A DNA stretch of 64,000 nucleotides from Jeotgalibacillus aurantiacus (GCF_020595125.1 NZ_JACNMS010000002.1:372001-436000), one strand, 5' to 3'. Shown: positions 23,513-34,540, counted from the first letter of the stretch. Notes: generated by a model not told the origin, from the letters alone. Made by a program: numbers and translations.

Positions 23513-25309
23513 TTATGATGTTTCTTCCATCGCCTCAGCTTTATTGTTTTGAAGTAAATACATTTTGTGATACAGTCCACCGAGCTTTAACAGCTCCTGG
23601 TGATTTCCACGTTCTACGATCTCACCCTGGTGCAGCACAAGAATCTGATCTGCATCCTGAATCGTAGACAGTCTGTGTGCAATTGCGATCGTGGTTCTGC
23701 CTTCACGCATCTTCTTTAAGGCAAGCTGAATTGCTTCTTCTGTTTCCGTGTCAATGTTGGCAGTCGCTTCATCAAGGATTAAAATATCAGGATTGGAGGC
23801 AATGGTTCTGGCAAACGCGATCAGCTGTCTCTGACCACTTGAGAATGCAGCACCTCTTTCCACCACTTTATGCTCATATCCGTCCTCAAGCTGGTCAATA
23901 AAGTGATGAGCCTGGACAAATTCACTTGCTGCCCGTATTTCCCGGTCGGTTATATCCGGATTAAAGAGTCTGATGTTACTGCTGATGGTCCCGTAAAACA
24001 AAAACGGATCCTGCAGAACGAGGCCGGTTTTTTTACGTAAATCCTCAATCGCATATGACTTAATGGAATGTCCATCGATCAGGATTTCTCCCTTTTCAAA
24101 CTCATAAAAACGCATAAACAAATTAATAATGGAGCTTTTCCCACTGCCTGTATGTCCTACAAGCGCAATGGTTTCCCCCGGATTTGCCGTAAAAGAAATA
24201 TTTTTTAATACATCCTTTTGTCCATCGTAAGAAAAGGTGACATTTTTGAATTCGATTTTCGCTTCAGGGTTGTGATGGACTGATTTTTCAGGGTGTGCGG
24301 GTGAGAGCTCCTGATGATCCATCAGTTTGAACACCCGTGAGGCGGCGACAATGGCCTGCTGAAAAATGGATAATCGCTGCATCACCTGATTAATCGGTTC
24401 GAAAAAGCGGTCCAGATACTGAACGAATGCATAGAGAACTCCGACTTCAATACCCCCTGCAATATCAAGAGAGGTAAAGCCGAAATAGCTGAGCACAAGC
24501 ATGAGTGCCAGTATATAGACTAAATCAATAGCTGGTCGCAGCAGTAGCCCGTCAATTTTAATATTTTTCATACCCGCACGGTAATGCTGCTCATTAATGT
24601 CCTGGAATTCATCAGACACTCTCTGTTCCTGCCTGAATACCTGAATGATCCCCATTCCGGAAATGGATTCAGCAAGCTTTGCATTTAACTGACTTAACCG
24701 CTCTCTGAGGTCCTGATAAAAGACTGAGCTGTACTTACGGTATGTCCGGATGATCACAAATAGAACCGGCAGAATGAGCAGGCAAAAGAAAGCCAGCCTT
24801 ACATTCAAAATGAACATGGCAATAAAAATACCGACCAGCAGAAAGGCACTTTGTATAAATCCGACAAGCACACTAACAAACATTTCCTTAATGGCTTCTG
24901 TATCGTTTGTTACCCTTGAAACGATCGAGCCGGCAGGTGTTTGATCAAAATAACTGGCACCAAGGTCCTGAACATGCTTAAACACATCAATACGAAGCTG
25001 CTGAATAATATTCAGCGCGATCTGTTGAAATTTCAACAGCTGAAAATACGTAATAAAGACGTTTCCGATCTGAATGACAATAAATGCTGATGCAAGTGCT
25101 GCGATTTCCTGAAACGGAAAAATACCCGGTGTGAGATAATCATCAATAAAAATCTTGATTAGAAAAGGTCCCGCCACTTCCCCGCCTATCATCAGAAGGA
25201 GAAGAACAAAGGCCAGAGCAATCGGCTTTTTAAAAGGAACGGTATAGGAAAGAAGGCGTTTTAATACCTTCCACTGATCTTTCCCTGTCAAGGTCTGCTG
25301 CTGCTCCAT
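23513..25309 (-). CDS. Heterodimeric ABC exporter subunit, BmrD/YheH-like
   Basis: Half-transporter of 598 residues: six-span exporter domain (about 1-320) and nucleotide-binding domain (about 345-585). Walker A GHTGSGKSS and the catalytic glutamate in ILDEATANID are intact, but the signature is FSSGQ instead of LSGGQ. This is the partner that keeps the glutamate in BmrC/BmrD-type asymmetric exporters. Its ATG shares one base with the stop of the upstream partner (TAATG), so the pair is translationally coupled. Drug or peptide export is likely; substrate unknown. Confidence 0.88.
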   Translation of the reverse strand: MEQQQTLTGKDQWKVLKRLLSYTVPFKKPIALAFVLLLLMIGGEVAGPFLIKIFIDDYLTPGIFPFQEIAALASAFIVIQIGNVFITYFQLLKFQQIALNIIQQLRIDVFKHVQDLGASYFDQTPAGSIVSRVTNDTEAIKEMFVSVLVGFIQSAFLLVGIFIAMFILNVRLAFFCLLILPVLFVIIRTYRKYSSVFYQDLRERLSQLNAKLAESISGMGIIQVFRQEQRVSDEFQDINEQHYRAGMKNIKIDGLLLRPAIDLVYILALMLVLSYFGFTSLDIAGGIEVGVLYAFVQYLDRFFEPINQVMQRLSIFQQAIVAASRVFKLMDHQELSPAHPEKSVHHNPEAKIEFKNVTFSYDGQKDVLKNISFTANPGETIALVGHTGSGKSSIINLFMRFYEFEKGEILIDGHSIKSYAIEDLRKKTGLVLQDPFLFYGTISSNIRLFNPDITDREIRAASEFVQAHHFIDQLEDGYEHKVVERGAAFSSGQRQLIAFARTIASNPDILILDEATANIDTETEEAIQLALKKMREGRTTIAIAHRLSTIQDADQILVLHQGEIVERGNHQELLKLGGLYHKMYLLQNNKAEAMEETS

Positions 25310-27063
25310 TATCGTTCCCCTCCTTTTTCGACAAGGTCTTCAAGCTGCTGCCTCATATACATCGTATAATAAAGTCCGCTTTTACCCATTAACTCCATAT
25401 GGGTACCGGATTCCGCCAATTCGCCCTGATCCAGAACGAGAATCAGATCAGCGTGTTCTACGGCACTGAGACGGTGCGCAGTGATGATGGTCGTTTTTCC
25501 TTTTCGTTTTTCTTTCAGACCTGTCAAAATGTCCTCTTCGGTTTTTGCGTCAACTGCAGACAGTGAGTCATCGAGGATGAGTACTTCGGGATTTGTAACA
25601 AGAGCTCTGGCGATTGATATACGCTGCTTTTGACCGCCGGACAAGGAAACCCCTCTTTCACCTACAACTGTTTCATAACCGTTTGTAAAACCGGTTATAT
25701 CATCATGCACCCTCGCAATCCGGGCTGCTTCTTCAAGAAGCTCTTCGGTCACGTCTGGTGCAGCAAAACGGATATTATCTTTTACAGACATTGAAAATAA
25801 AAAGTGATCCTGAGGTACATAGCCTATTGATTCTCTGAGCGCATGAAGATCATATGTTTTGATATCTTTACCGCCCATCCCGATAAACCCTGTGTACTGG
25901 TCTTCTTCACGCATGAGAAGCTTTAGGAGCGTCGTTTTTCCTGCCCCTGTCTTCCCGACAATTCCGAGTGTCTGACCACGTTTCAGCTCAAACTGAATAT
26001 TTTTTAATGTAGGTTTGTCAGTTCCACCATACGTAAATGAATCCAGCGCAAGCTGAATATCACCCTGGGGCGGATTCGATGTACTTCCTTCTTCATTTTT
26101 TATTTCCTGAGGGTGGCTCAGCAGAATATTAACACGCTCGTAGGATGCCCTCCCTCTCTCCACGATGTTAAACAGCCAGCCAAACGCAAGCATCGGCCAG
26201 ACTAAAAGTCCGAGATAGGTTGTAAAGGAGACGAGTTCACCAAGCGTCATTTCATCTGCTACAACCATTTGCGCACCAAAATAGATGGAAAGGAAGAAGG
26301 AAACACCGACAATGAATGTGATCGTCGGATCAAAAAGAGAGTCAACTCTTGCGACAGCGATATTTTTATCGACTACGCTTTTTGACAGCTGTCTGAATGA
26401 CTCAACATCTTCTTTTTCCTGTCCGAATGTTTTGATTACTTTTATGCCACTGATGCTTTCCTGTGTTTTGTCGTTAAGGTCGGAGAAAGCTTCCTGTGCA
26501 TATTTAAATCTTTTGTGCAGCATTCTGCCGTACAGGCTTGTAGACAGCGCCATAAATGGCATGGGAATGAGTGCAATCAACGTAAGTTTCCAATCGATGA
26601 GGATCGCCATTGCCCCTATGACAAACAATCCTGTTGCAAGGGAATCCACGAGAGTCAGAACGCCTGCTCCGGCTGTCTGCTGGATGGCTGACAGGTCGTT
26701 TGTAGCGTGCGCCATTAAATCCCCGGTTCTTCTGTTCTGGTAAAATTGTCTGGACATTTGTGTGAAGTGTATGAACAGTTTTTCCCTCATCTGCTTTGCA
26801 AGTTTGACAGCTGAGCCGAAGATCATAATTCTCCAGTAGTATCTGAGGACGTACATACCGAGACCGGATGCCAGCAGAAGCCCCATCCACAAGGCAAGCG
26901 TTTGTCCGGTCAATGTCTGATTTTGAATCAGATCGACGATGATTCCGATGACACGGGGTGGAACGAGCTGGAGTGCTGCTACAAACAGCAATAGTGTGAT
27001 ACCTGTTAAATACGCTTTCTTTTCCTGAATGAAAAACCATTTTAGATAGTAAAAAACAACCAT
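25309..27063 (-). CDS. Heterodimeric ABC exporter subunit, BmrC/YheI-like
   Basis: 584 residues: exporter membrane domain (about 1-310) then ATPase domain. Walker A GKTGAGKTT and signature LSGGQ are normal, but Walker B ends LILDDSLSAVD, with aspartate in place of the catalytic glutamate, the mark of the degenerate-site subunit in this class. The N-terminus (YLKWFFIQEKKAYL) lines up with BmrC/YheI. First gene of the two-gene operon; only a weak GGTG Shine-Dalgarno is seen. In B. subtilis bmrCD is induced by ribosome-targeting drugs through a leader peptide; I saw no such leader here. Confidence 0.88.
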   Translation of the reverse strand: MVVFYYLKWFFIQEKKAYLTGITLLLFVAALQLVPPRVIGIIVDLIQNQTLTGQTLALWMGLLLASGLGMYVLRYYWRIMIFGSAVKLAKQMREKLFIHFTQMSRQFYQNRRTGDLMAHATNDLSAIQQTAGAGVLTLVDSLATGLFVIGAMAILIDWKLTLIALIPMPFMALSTSLYGRMLHKRFKYAQEAFSDLNDKTQESISGIKVIKTFGQEKEDVESFRQLSKSVVDKNIAVARVDSLFDPTITFIVGVSFFLSIYFGAQMVVADEMTLGELVSFTTYLGLLVWPMLAFGWLFNIVERGRASYERVNILLSHPQEIKNEEGSTSNPPQGDIQLALDSFTYGGTDKPTLKNIQFELKRGQTLGIVGKTGAGKTTLLKLLMREEDQYTGFIGMGGKDIKTYDLHALRESIGYVPQDHFLFSMSVKDNIRFAAPDVTEELLEEAARIARVHDDITGFTNGYETVVGERGVSLSGGQKQRISIARALVTNPEVLILDDSLSAVDAKTEEDILTGLKEKRKGKTTIITAHRLSAVEHADLILVLDQGELAESGTHMELMGKSGLYYTMYMRQQLEDLVEKGGER

Positions 27064-27152
27064 ATTTTCACCAGACTTTTCTTATATAGTTTTGTTAACC
27101 TTACATATCGTACCAAATAAAATGGCGTGAGAGAAGGGTTTTTTGGTGGTCC

Positions 27153-27305
27153 GCAGTGGAAGGTGAATCATTTTCCAAGAATACAAAACCGCCTGGTGGC
27201 AAGCGAGCTTGCCACCCAGGCGGTTTTGTATTTTTGGAACCTTGCAGGCTCTTCCTGCAAGGCGTGTCAAACGGAGTTTGACACGAATGATTCACATTCC
27301 ACTGC
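27153..27305. repeat. 153-bp multi-arm palindromic element (closing stem plus three hairpins)
   Basis: Every base can be paired. A 20-bp closing stem (27153-27172 with 27286-27305, one mismatch) encloses three hairpins that touch without spacer: arm 1 27173-27239 (about 31 bp, one mismatch and one bulge, CGAG tip), arm 2 27240-27262 (9 bp, CTCTT loop) and arm 3 27263-27285 (10 bp, GGA loop). It lies between the yneF terminator and the start of the ABC exporter operon. It shares the plan, but not obvious sequence, with the other modular repeats of the window. Confidence 0.85.
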
Positions 27306-27318
27306 TATGTAAAATAAA

Positions 27319-27344
27319 AGCACTTTCTGTTAGCAGAAAGTGCT
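27319..27344. terminator. Terminator downstream of yneF
   Basis: An 11-bp stem (AGCACTTTCTG and complement), 4-base loop, with TTTTATTTT following on the minus strand. Confidence 0.75.
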
Positions 27345-27354
27345 GTTCATTTTT

Positions 27355-27576
27355 TTATTTTTGCTGTTGCTTATTCATAGCACTCATCATCTGATTGATT
27401 TTCTTCTGCGACGGTTTCATTCCCATCTGCATCATCATCATGCGAAGCATTTGCTCATTGATTGGCGGGTTCTTTTTGAGATACGTCATCATGTATTTAC
27501 GTGCGATGAAGAATCCAAGTGCGACTCCGGCAAGCAAAGCTACAACAATTAATACAATTGCAAGCCATAATTCCAT
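27355..27576 (-). CDS. yneF: UPF0154 membrane protein YneF
   Basis: 73 residues: one N-terminal membrane span (about 4-24), then a basic, methionine-rich cytoplasmic part with [21 protein letters not shown], the signature of the YneF/UPF0154 family. An AGGAGG-type Shine-Dalgarno precedes the ATG. It lies downstream of tkt as in B. subtilis. Function unknown. Confidence 0.93.
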   Translation of the reverse strand: MELWLAIVLIVVALLAGVALGFFIARKYMMTYLKKNPPINEQMLRMMMMQMGMKPSQKKINQMMSAMNKQQQK

Positions 27577-27690
27577 CTTATATTGCCTCCTAATTCATAC
27601 TTTCATTAAAAGTGTACAAGAACCGATTAAAATATACAATGATTTATTACATTTTGATATCGAAGTATAGCAATTTAAATAAAAAAAGTT

Positions 27691-27722
27691 GTGCCACGGG
27701 TAAGCTCGGCTACCCGTGGCAC
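27691..27722 (-). terminator. Terminator of tkt
   Basis: A perfect 12-bp stem (GTGCCACGGGTA and complement) with 8-base loop, followed by AACTTTTTTT on the minus strand. Confidence 0.8.
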
Positions 27723-27753
27723 GAAAGATTAAAGCATTATTTGCTTCTGCAGA

Positions 27754-29757
27754 TTATTTGTTTAGAAGGTTTTTTACGCGATTTACAACGTTATCCACTG
27801 TAAATCCGTATTCTTTCAGTACGGTTCCGCCTGGAGCAGATGCACCAAATGTTGTGATACCAAGGATATCCCCTTCGTCACCCGTGTAACGCTCCCAGCC
27901 TAGTGGCGTTGCCATTTCAACTGCAAGACGCTTTTTCACTGATTTTGGAAGAACAGACTGTTTGTACTCATCTGACTGCTTTTCAAAGCGGTCCCAGGAT
28001 GGCATGGAAACAACTGCTACATCAATATTCTCTTCTTTTAAAGCCTGCTGGGCTTCAAAAGCGAGACCGACTTCAGATCCTGTTGCAAGGATCAATGCAT
28101 CTGCTTCTTCTTTTTGTGCAGGTGAGACGGTATAAGCACCTTTTTTCACACCTTCGTATGCTGTTTCTGCTGTGTTAGGAAGCGTTGGCAACCCTTGTCT
28201 TGTCAACACAAGTGCTGTAGGGTGATCCTTCGCTTCAATCGAAAGTTTCCACGCTGCAGCCACTTCGTTTCCATCAGCTGGACGCACAACAGAAAGGTTT
28301 GGCATTGCACGAAGTGATGGCAGCTGTTCGATCGGCTCGTGAGTCGGACCGTCTTCACCTACTGCGATACTGTCGTGAGTGAAGACATATGTGACAGGAA
28401 CACCCATCAACGCTGACAGACGAACTGCCGGACGTACATAATCACTGAATACAAAGAACGTTCCACCATAAACGTGAAGTCCACCATGAAGGGCCATTCC
28501 GTTCAGTGCTGCGCCCATCGCAAATTCACGTACGCCAAACCAGATGTTTCGGCCTGCAGGCGTTTCAGCTGTGAAGTCATCTTCTTCCTTCATCATTGTG
28601 TTGTTAGATCCTGCAAGGTCTGCAGATCCCCCAAATAATGAAGGTACTGTTTTGGCAATCGCATTTAACACTTCCCCTGAAGAAGCACGGCTTGCAAGTG
28701 ACTTCCCTTCTTCATATACCGGGATTTCTTTATCCCAGTCTGCAGAAAGAGTGCCGTTAATGGCATTTTCAAGCTCTTCAGCAAGCTCTGGGTAAGCATT
28801 TTTATAAGCTGCAAATGCTTCGTTCCATGCGGCTTCGTTTTTCTGACCGTTTTCAACTACTAGCTCTTCAAAACGGCTGTATACTTCTGAAGGAACGTGG
28901 AATGGTTCGTGTTCCCACTTGTACGCTTCTTTTGTTAATGAAGATTCTTCATTACCAAGTGGAGCACCGTGAACTTTTGACGTACCGGCACGGTTTGGAG
29001 ATCCGAATCCGATAACTGTTTTAATTTCTATCATTGTTGGACGGCTTGTGTCTGCTTTTGCTTCTTTGATTGCTGCAGCAACTTCATCAAGATCATTTCC
29101 GTCCTCTACGCGGATATACTGCCAGTTGTAAGACTCAAAACGTTTCTTTACACTTTCAGAGAACGAGCGATCCAGATCTCCGTCGAGTGAAATATCGTTT
29201 GAATCATATAATACGATCAGCTTGTCCAATCCAAGATGTCCAGCCAGTGAAGCTGCCTCTGATGAAACCCCTTCCATCAAATCGCCATCTCCACATAATG
29301 TGTAAGTATAATGGTCAACAATGTGATGACCTTCTTTGTTATATTTCGCCGCTAAATGACGCTCAGCCATCGCCATCCCTACAGACATACCGATCCCTTG
29401 TCCAAGTGGACCCGTAGTCGCTTCTACACCTTTAGTATGTTTATATTCAGGGTGTCCAGGTGTTTTCGAACCCCACTGACGGAAATTCTTGATTTCTTCC
29501 ATTGGAAGGTCATAGCCTGAAAGATGCAGAAGGCTATATAAAAGCATGGAACCATGTCCTGCAGATAGCACAAAGCGGTCACGGTTGAACCAGTCCGGAT
29601 TTTTCGGGTTATGGTTCATAAACTGTGTCCATAGCGTGTATGCAAATGGAGCAGCCCCCATTGGAAGTCCCGGGTGACCCGAATTCGCTTTATCGATCGC
29701 ATCGATCGATAATGTCCGGATTGTGTTAATTGCCAATTGATCAGTTTGTGTAAACAT
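27754..29757 (-). CDS. tkt: Transketolase
   Basis: Thiamine-diphosphate enzyme that moves two-carbon units between sugar phosphates in the pentose phosphate pathway. 667 residues, family-typical. Visible: substrate histidine in [10 protein letters not shown] (near 28), TPP/metal motif GDGDLMEG then DSNDISLDG, and the pyrimidine-domain segments [12 protein letters not shown] and [18 protein letters not shown]. Start [14 protein letters not shown]. Followed by its own hairpin; neighbours ynzC and yneF as in B. subtilis. Confidence 0.98.
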   Translation of the reverse strand: MFTQTDQLAINTIRTLSIDAIDKANSGHPGLPMGAAPFAYTLWTQFMNHNPKNPDWFNRDRFVLSAGHGSMLLYSLLHLSGYDLPMEEIKNFRQWGSKTPGHPEYKHTKGVEATTGPLGQGIGMSVGMAMAERHLAAKYNKEGHHIVDHYTYTLCGDGDLMEGVSSEAASLAGHLGLDKLIVLYDSNDISLDGDLDRSFSESVKKRFESYNWQYIRVEDGNDLDEVAAAIKEAKADTSRPTMIEIKTVIGFGSPNRAGTSKVHGAPLGNEESSLTKEAYKWEHEPFHVPSEVYSRFEELVVENGQKNEAAWNEAFAAYKNAYPELAEELENAINGTLSADWDKEIPVYEEGKSLASRASSGEVLNAIAKTVPSLFGGSADLAGSNNTMMKEEDDFTAETPAGRNIWFGVREFAMGAALNGMALHGGLHVYGGTFFVFSDYVRPAVRLSALMGVPVTYVFTHDSIAVGEDGPTHEPIEQLPSLRAMPNLSVVRPADGNEVAAAWKLSIEAKDHPTALVLTRQGLPTLPNTAETAYEGVKKGAYTVSPAQKEEADALILATGSEVGLAFEAQQALKEENIDVAVVSMPSWDRFEKQSDEYKQSVLPKSVKKRLAVEMATPLGWERYTGDEGDILGITTFGASAPGGTVLKEYGFTVDNVVNRVKNLLNK

Positions 29758-29924
29758 CCACTACATCCTCTCTCTAACTCAATATGTGTCTATTGTACGC
29801 AAAATTGCACAGATGTACAAACATCTCACTGTATCGTTTTTAAAAAAGTTCATTTATGAACCTGACACTCCCATCTGTTCCACACTATTCCTGTATGACA
29901 CTGTAAACAGAGGATAAAAATAAA

Positions 29925-29952
29925 AACACCTGACCATTTGTGATCAGATGTT
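29925..29952 (-). terminator. Terminator of the yneA-yneB-ynzC transcript
   Basis: An 11-bp stem complete only in minus-strand RNA, where two G-U pairs replace mismatches; followed by TTTTTATTTTT. This shows the direction of transcription. Confidence 0.7.
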
Positions 29953-29958
29953 AAAGAT

Positions 29959-30192
29959 TCAGTTCATTTTGTTGCGCTGTTTTGCATCTTTTAATTTTTG
30001 AGGGGTAACGTCCTTTCCCTCCGGATCTACTACTTTTACATTCTCAATCGTCTGCTTCATAGATCCTCTGAATGCTTTTATATATTCGGTCCGTAATTTC
30101 GTCTGTTCTTCTTTTTCAGCACTCGACAACCCGTCTGCTTTTGCCTTTGCCGAAAGTTCATTAATCCGTTTGATTTTGGCTTCTGGAAGCAT
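29959..30192 (-). CDS. ynzC: DUF896 protein YnzC
   Basis: 77-residue helical-hairpin protein starting [18 protein letters not shown] and containing [20 protein letters not shown], the DUF896 pattern. In B. subtilis ynzC belongs to the LexA-controlled yneA-yneB-ynzC operon. The ATG at 30192 follows AAAGGGTG; the earlier GTG lies in that Shine-Dalgarno. Biochemical role unknown. Confidence 0.92.
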   Translation of the reverse strand: MLPEAKIKRINELSAKAKADGLSSAEKEEQTKLRTEYIKAFRGSMKQTIENVKVVDPEGKDVTPQKLKDAKQRNKMN

Positions 30193-30258
30193 TTTATACA
30201 CCCTTTCCCGATACTTCAGCTTCTTTGTATCTTAAAAGAAAGAGCGTGAAATGACAAG

Positions 30259-31262
<1,004 letters not shown>

Positions 31263-31283
31263 GAAGATCCCTCCATCGAATGT

Positions 31284-31312
31284 TTGTTCGCTTTTGTTAC
31301 CAAAAGTATAAT
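31284..31312 (+). promoter_or_regulatory. Candidate lexA promoter
   Basis: TTGTTC (31284-31289), 17 bases, TATAAT (31307-31312). The -35 lies inside SOS box 1 and the start point would fall in or just after box 2. Confidence 0.6.
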
Positions 31313-31333
31313 ACGAACGTTTGTTTCCGTCAA
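31305..31333 (-). promoter_or_regulatory. Candidate yneA promoter
   Basis: Minus strand TTGACG (31333-31328), 17 bases, TATACT (31310-31305). SOS box 2 occupies exactly 31314-31327 between the two hexamers. Confidence 0.7.
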
Positions 31334-31419
31334 TACAAAAACTCGAACTTATGTTTGTGTTTTTATTTTTTGCATGCTATAATCAAGGAAAGATTTGGAT
31401 TCCAAAGAGAGGTGCAAAC

Positions 31420-32040
31420 ATGAAAAAATTATCTAAGCGACAGCTCGATATACTCGATTTTATAAAGAGGGAAGTTCAGGACAAGGGTTATCCGCCTTCT
31501 GTGCGTGAGATCGGCCTTGCCGTCGGACTCGCATCAAGTTCAACCGTCCATGGCCATTTAGCCAGACTTGAAAGTAAGGGACTGATCAGAAGAGACCCGA
31601 CTAAGCCGCGCGCGATTGAAGTGATCAGCTTAGAAGAGGATTCCATCCCGACTCAGCGTGTTGTCAACGTGCCGCTCGTTGGTAAAGTAACGGCAGGTTC
31701 ACCAATAACTGCTATTGAAAATGTGGAGGAATATTTTCCTCTGCCGGAACGTCTTGCCTCAGCAGATGATACGGTATTCATGCTTGAGATCGTTGGAGAC
31801 TCCATGATTGAAGCAGGTATTTTAAATGGTGACTATGTAATCGTGAAGCAGCAGAGCTCCGCTAATAACGGAGATATTGTGGTGGCGATGACTGAAGAGG
31901 AGGAAGCAACGGTCAAACGTTTCTTTAAGGAAAAAGATCATGTCCGCCTGCAGCCGGAAAACTCCTCAATGGCACCAATCATACTGAATTCTGTTTCCAT
32001 ATTAGGAAAAGTCGTTGGCGTTTACCGCCAGGTGCATTAA
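31420..32040 (+). CDS. lexA: LexA repressor
   Basis: SOS repressor with self-cleavage. 206 residues from ATG 31420, which has AGAGAGGTG upstream; the longer frame from 31321 is upstream noncoding sequence holding SOS boxes. N-terminal winged helix with [12 protein letters not shown] and recognition helix [13 protein letters not shown] (about 27-51). Cleavage bond Ala92-Gly93 (VTAGSP), catalytic Ser128 (VGDSM) and Lys166 (ATVKRF). Divergent from yneA. Confidence 0.98.
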   Translation: MKKLSKRQLDILDFIKREVQDKGYPPSVREIGLAVGLASSSTVHGHLARLESKGLIRRDPTKPRAIEVISLEEDSIPTQRVVNVPLVGKVTAGSPITAIENVEEYFPLPERLASADDTVFMLEIVGDSMIEAGILNGDYVIVKQQSSANNGDIVVAMTEEEEATVKRFFKEKDHVRLQPENSSMAPIILNSVSILGKVVGVYRQVH

Positions 32041-32105
32041 AAAAAGCTGTTCGATAAATGGCGCATCAGAGTATCTGAACGCTGTCTTATCGAACAGCTT
32101 TTTTA
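32039..32105. terminator. Bidirectional terminator between lexA and the hydrolase gene
   Basis: A 17-bp outer stem (AAAAAGCTGTTCGATAA, 32041-32057, with 32087-32103) topped by a second, partly paired stem. Lies between convergent genes with A and T runs at its foot. Confidence 0.85.
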
Positions 32106-32106
32106 A

Positions 32107-33006
32107 CTATACGGATTTCTTCCGGTCATTATGACTGAAAATTGATTGAATGAGATTAGCCGTTTCCTCCGGCGCTTCAACCGGAATCATATGCGCTGCT
32201 TTACTGATCATGTTAACGCTGCATTGAGGAAATTTTTCTTTCGCTGCTTTTATAAGCTTCTCAGGTTTATAGATGACCTCATTTTCCCCCACAGCAACTG
32301 TGACAGGAACGGACAGCTTACTCAGTTCCTCATTTTTAAACATTTTTGGCGGAGTCATGACATACTCCCAAACAACGCTGGTCTGGCCAATGTAATAAAG
32401 CTTAAACAAATCATCCTGTTCGGGCTTGCGCTCATGCGTGAGCCACCTGCAAAACGAACTGACAATGTTTTGTCTGTTCGGAAACAGGTTAGTAAAGCCC
32501 AGTCTCATATAAAAAGACAGGTTCATCCGTTTGATGGCAGCAGCAGGCGCGAGCAGCAGGATTTCATTTACCCGTTCCGGTTTTAAGAGGGCAAAATTCA
32601 GCACATGCCACCCCCCATTTGAATGTCCAATCATATCCGCCTGATCAATGCCTAGGGCATCCAGTACCTCTGTGATCCATTTTATATAATCTTCACGCTC
32701 ATTCAGATGATCTTTTGTATTACTCATATTAAATTCTCCTAGTACGTCTATGAAATACAACCTGTAATGATCTTTTAAGTAGTTTGCCACGCCATACCAC
32801 ATGGCTGCACTAAAGCCAAATGCATGAAAAAAGACAAGCGGTCTGCCGCCATGGTGTCCTGCATTGATCACATGAACATCACCAAATGATGTCACAATGT
32901 TGGAAGATTCTGTTTTCACGTTCCAATGGCTCATCACACGCCCGTAAACCTCTGTATATTCCATGTATGCCTCTTTTGATTTAAACCCCTTATAGGTGTC
33001 CGCCAT
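32107..33006 (-). CDS. Alpha/beta-fold hydrolase
   Basis: Cytoplasmic serine hydrolase, 299 residues, substrate unknown. Oxyanion turn near HAFGFSAAMW, nucleophile in GHSNGGW (about residue 130), acid likely in the VAVGENEV segment and catalytic histidine in SKAAHMIPVEAPEE. GGGGGAG precedes the ATG. It sits alone between lexA (convergent) and glnA (same direction, but with the glnA terminator between). Confidence 0.85.
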   Translation of the reverse strand: MADTYKGFKSKEAYMEYTEVYGRVMSHWNVKTESSNIVTSFGDVHVINAGHHGGRPLVFFHAFGFSAAMWYGVANYLKDHYRLYFIDVLGEFNMSNTKDHLNEREDYIKWITEVLDALGIDQADMIGHSNGGWHVLNFALLKPERVNEILLLAPAAAIKRMNLSFYMRLGFTNLFPNRQNIVSSFCRWLTHERKPEQDDLFKLYYIGQTSVVWEYVMTPPKMFKNEELSKLSVPVTVAVGENEVIYKPEKLIKAAKEKFPQCSVNMISKAAHMIPVEAPEETANLIQSIFSHNDRKKSV

Positions 33007-33160
33007 CTTATCTCCCCCTCAGTTTTTAACCTTTACTTTCTCATACCCCGTTTTAGTTCATGCAAGACTTCAAGTAAAAAGAAAAAAACTCATGGGAACC
33101 ATCAATTCATTACACTTCAGAAGATGCCATTAAAATAAACCGAGCCGGTTGAAAAAGAAA

Positions 33161-33195
33161 AAAACCTTAAGAGCTGATTCAGCTCTTAAGGTTTT
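33161..33195 (-). terminator. Terminator of glnA
   Basis: 17-base perfect arms (AAAACCTTAAGAGCTGA and complement) around a single central base; in RNA the tip opens to a small loop. Followed by TTTTTTT-rich sequence on the minus strand, 10 bases after the glnA stop. Confidence 0.85.
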
Positions 33196-33205
33196 GTCGA
33201 TCGGT

Positions 33206-34540
33206 TTAGTACATTTCCAGGTACTGCTCGCGCTCCCATGGGTGCACTTGCGTACGGAACATATCCCACTCGATTTCTTTTGCTTCAACGAAGTGTTCGA
33301 AGATGTGCTCTCCAAGGGCACCGGTGATGACGTCATCTTTCTTCAGCTCTTCAAGTGCAGCAAATAATGTTGCAGGAAGATCCTTGATGCCTGCTTTTTC
33401 GCGCTCATCTTTGTCCATTACATAGATGTTGCGGTCGATTGCCTTTGGTGGCGTTACTTTGTTTTTGATTCCGTCTAGTCCCGCGCGCAGAAGAACAGCC
33501 ATTGCAAGGTATGGGTTCGCTGCAGGGTCTACAGAACGTACCTCAATACGTGTGCTTAGTCCACGTGAAGCCGGGATACGAACCAGCGGGCTTCGGTTTC
33601 TAGCTGACCATGCGATGTAACAAGGTGCTTCATAGCCTGGTACTAGACGCTTATAAGAGTTTACAGTCGGGTTTGTTACTGCAGTGAAGCCTGATGCGTG
33701 ATTCAGGATTCCGCCCATGAATTGAAGCATTGTTTCGCTCAGCTGGTTTTCTGCATTTTCGTCGAAGAATGAGTTAACGCCGTCTTTAAATAGAGACATG
33801 TTACAGTGCATCCCTGATCCGTTAACACCAAATAGCGGTTTTGGCATGAACGTTGCGTGTAGACCGTGCTTACGTGCAATGGTCTTAACAACAAGCTTGA
33901 ACGTCTGGATATCGTCACATGCTGAGATTGCGTCAGCATATTTAAAGTCAATTTCGTGCTGTCCTGGCGCTACCTCATGGTGAGAAGCTTCAATTTCATA
34001 GCCCATTGCTTCAAGTTCAATTACGATGTCACGACGGCAGTTTTCACCAAGATCCGTTGGAGCAAGGTCAAAATATCCACCTTTATCGTTTAACTCAAGT
34101 GTAGGCTCCCCTTTTTCATCAAGCTTGAACAGGAAAAACTCCGGCTCAGGCCCAAGGTTAAAGTCTGTAAAGCCTAACTCTTCCATTTCTTTCAGCACGC
34201 GCTTCAAGTTATTACGTGGATCTCCATCAAACGGAGTTCCGTCCGGATTATAAATATCACAGATCAGGCGGGCAACTTTACCGTCTCCAGCCGTCCAAGG
34301 GAATACAACCCAAGTATCAAGATCCGGGAAAAGATACATATCAGATTCCTCGATACGCACGAAACCTTCAATGGAAGATCCGTCAAACATCATTTTGTTG
34401 TCCAATGCTTTTTCAAGCTGGCTGACAGGGATTTCTACGTTTTTAATCGTACCAAGAATGTCTGTGAACTGAAGGCGGATGAAATTAACTTTCTGTTCCT
34501 TCGCCATGCGCATGATATCTTCGCGTGAATACTTACTCAT
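33206..34540 (-). CDS. glnA: Glutamine synthetase, type I
   Basis: Makes glutamine from glutamate, ammonia and ATP; the feedback-inhibited enzyme also signals to GlnR and TnrA in Bacillus. 444 residues, the short GSI-alpha length without the adenylylation loop. Visible: [23 protein letters not shown] (near 50-72, read in parts), metal ligands around NLGPEPEFF and [14 protein letters not shown] site [12 protein letters not shown] and [20 protein letters not shown] Shine-Dalgarno. Thirty bases downstream of glnR in a glnRA operon. Confidence 0.98.
   Translation of the reverse strand: MSKYSREDIMRMAKEQKVNFIRLQFTDILGTIKNVEIPVSQLEKALDNKMMFDGSSIEGFVRIEESDMYLFPDLDTWVVFPWTAGDGKVARLICDIYNPDGTPFDGDPRNNLKRVLKEMEELGFTDFNLGPEPEFFLFKLDEKGEPTLELNDKGGYFDLAPTDLGENCRRDIVIELEAMGYEIEASHHEVAPGQHEIDFKYADAISACDDIQTFKLVVKTIARKHGLHATFMPKPLFGVNGSGMHCNMSLFKDGVNSFFDENAENQLSETMLQFMGGILNHASGFTAVTNPTVNSYKRLVPGYEAPCYIAWSARNRSPLVRIPASRGLSTRIEVRSVDPAANPYLAMAVLLRAGLDGIKNKVTPPKAIDRNIYVMDKDEREKAGIKDLPATLFAALEELKKDDVITGALGEHIFEHFVEAKEIEWDMFRTQVHPWEREQYLEMY

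Larger units (their letters stand above)
31277..31357. promoter_or_regulatory. Three SOS (LexA) boxes in the lexA/yneA intergenic region
   Basis: Matches to the Bacillus box CGAACN4GTTCG: 31277-31290 (CGAATGTTTGTTCG), 31314-31327 (CGAACGTTTGTTTC) and 31344-31357 (CGAACTTATGTTTG). Box 2 fills the spacer of the yneA promoter; box 1 overlaps the lexA -35. The arrangement resembles the lexA-yneA region of B. subtilis. Confidence 0.85.

Noticed and set aside
27153-27305. Ordinary transcription terminator
   Set aside because: A separate terminator for yneF lies at 27319-27344, and the element has three hairpins in a closing stem without a T run at its foot.
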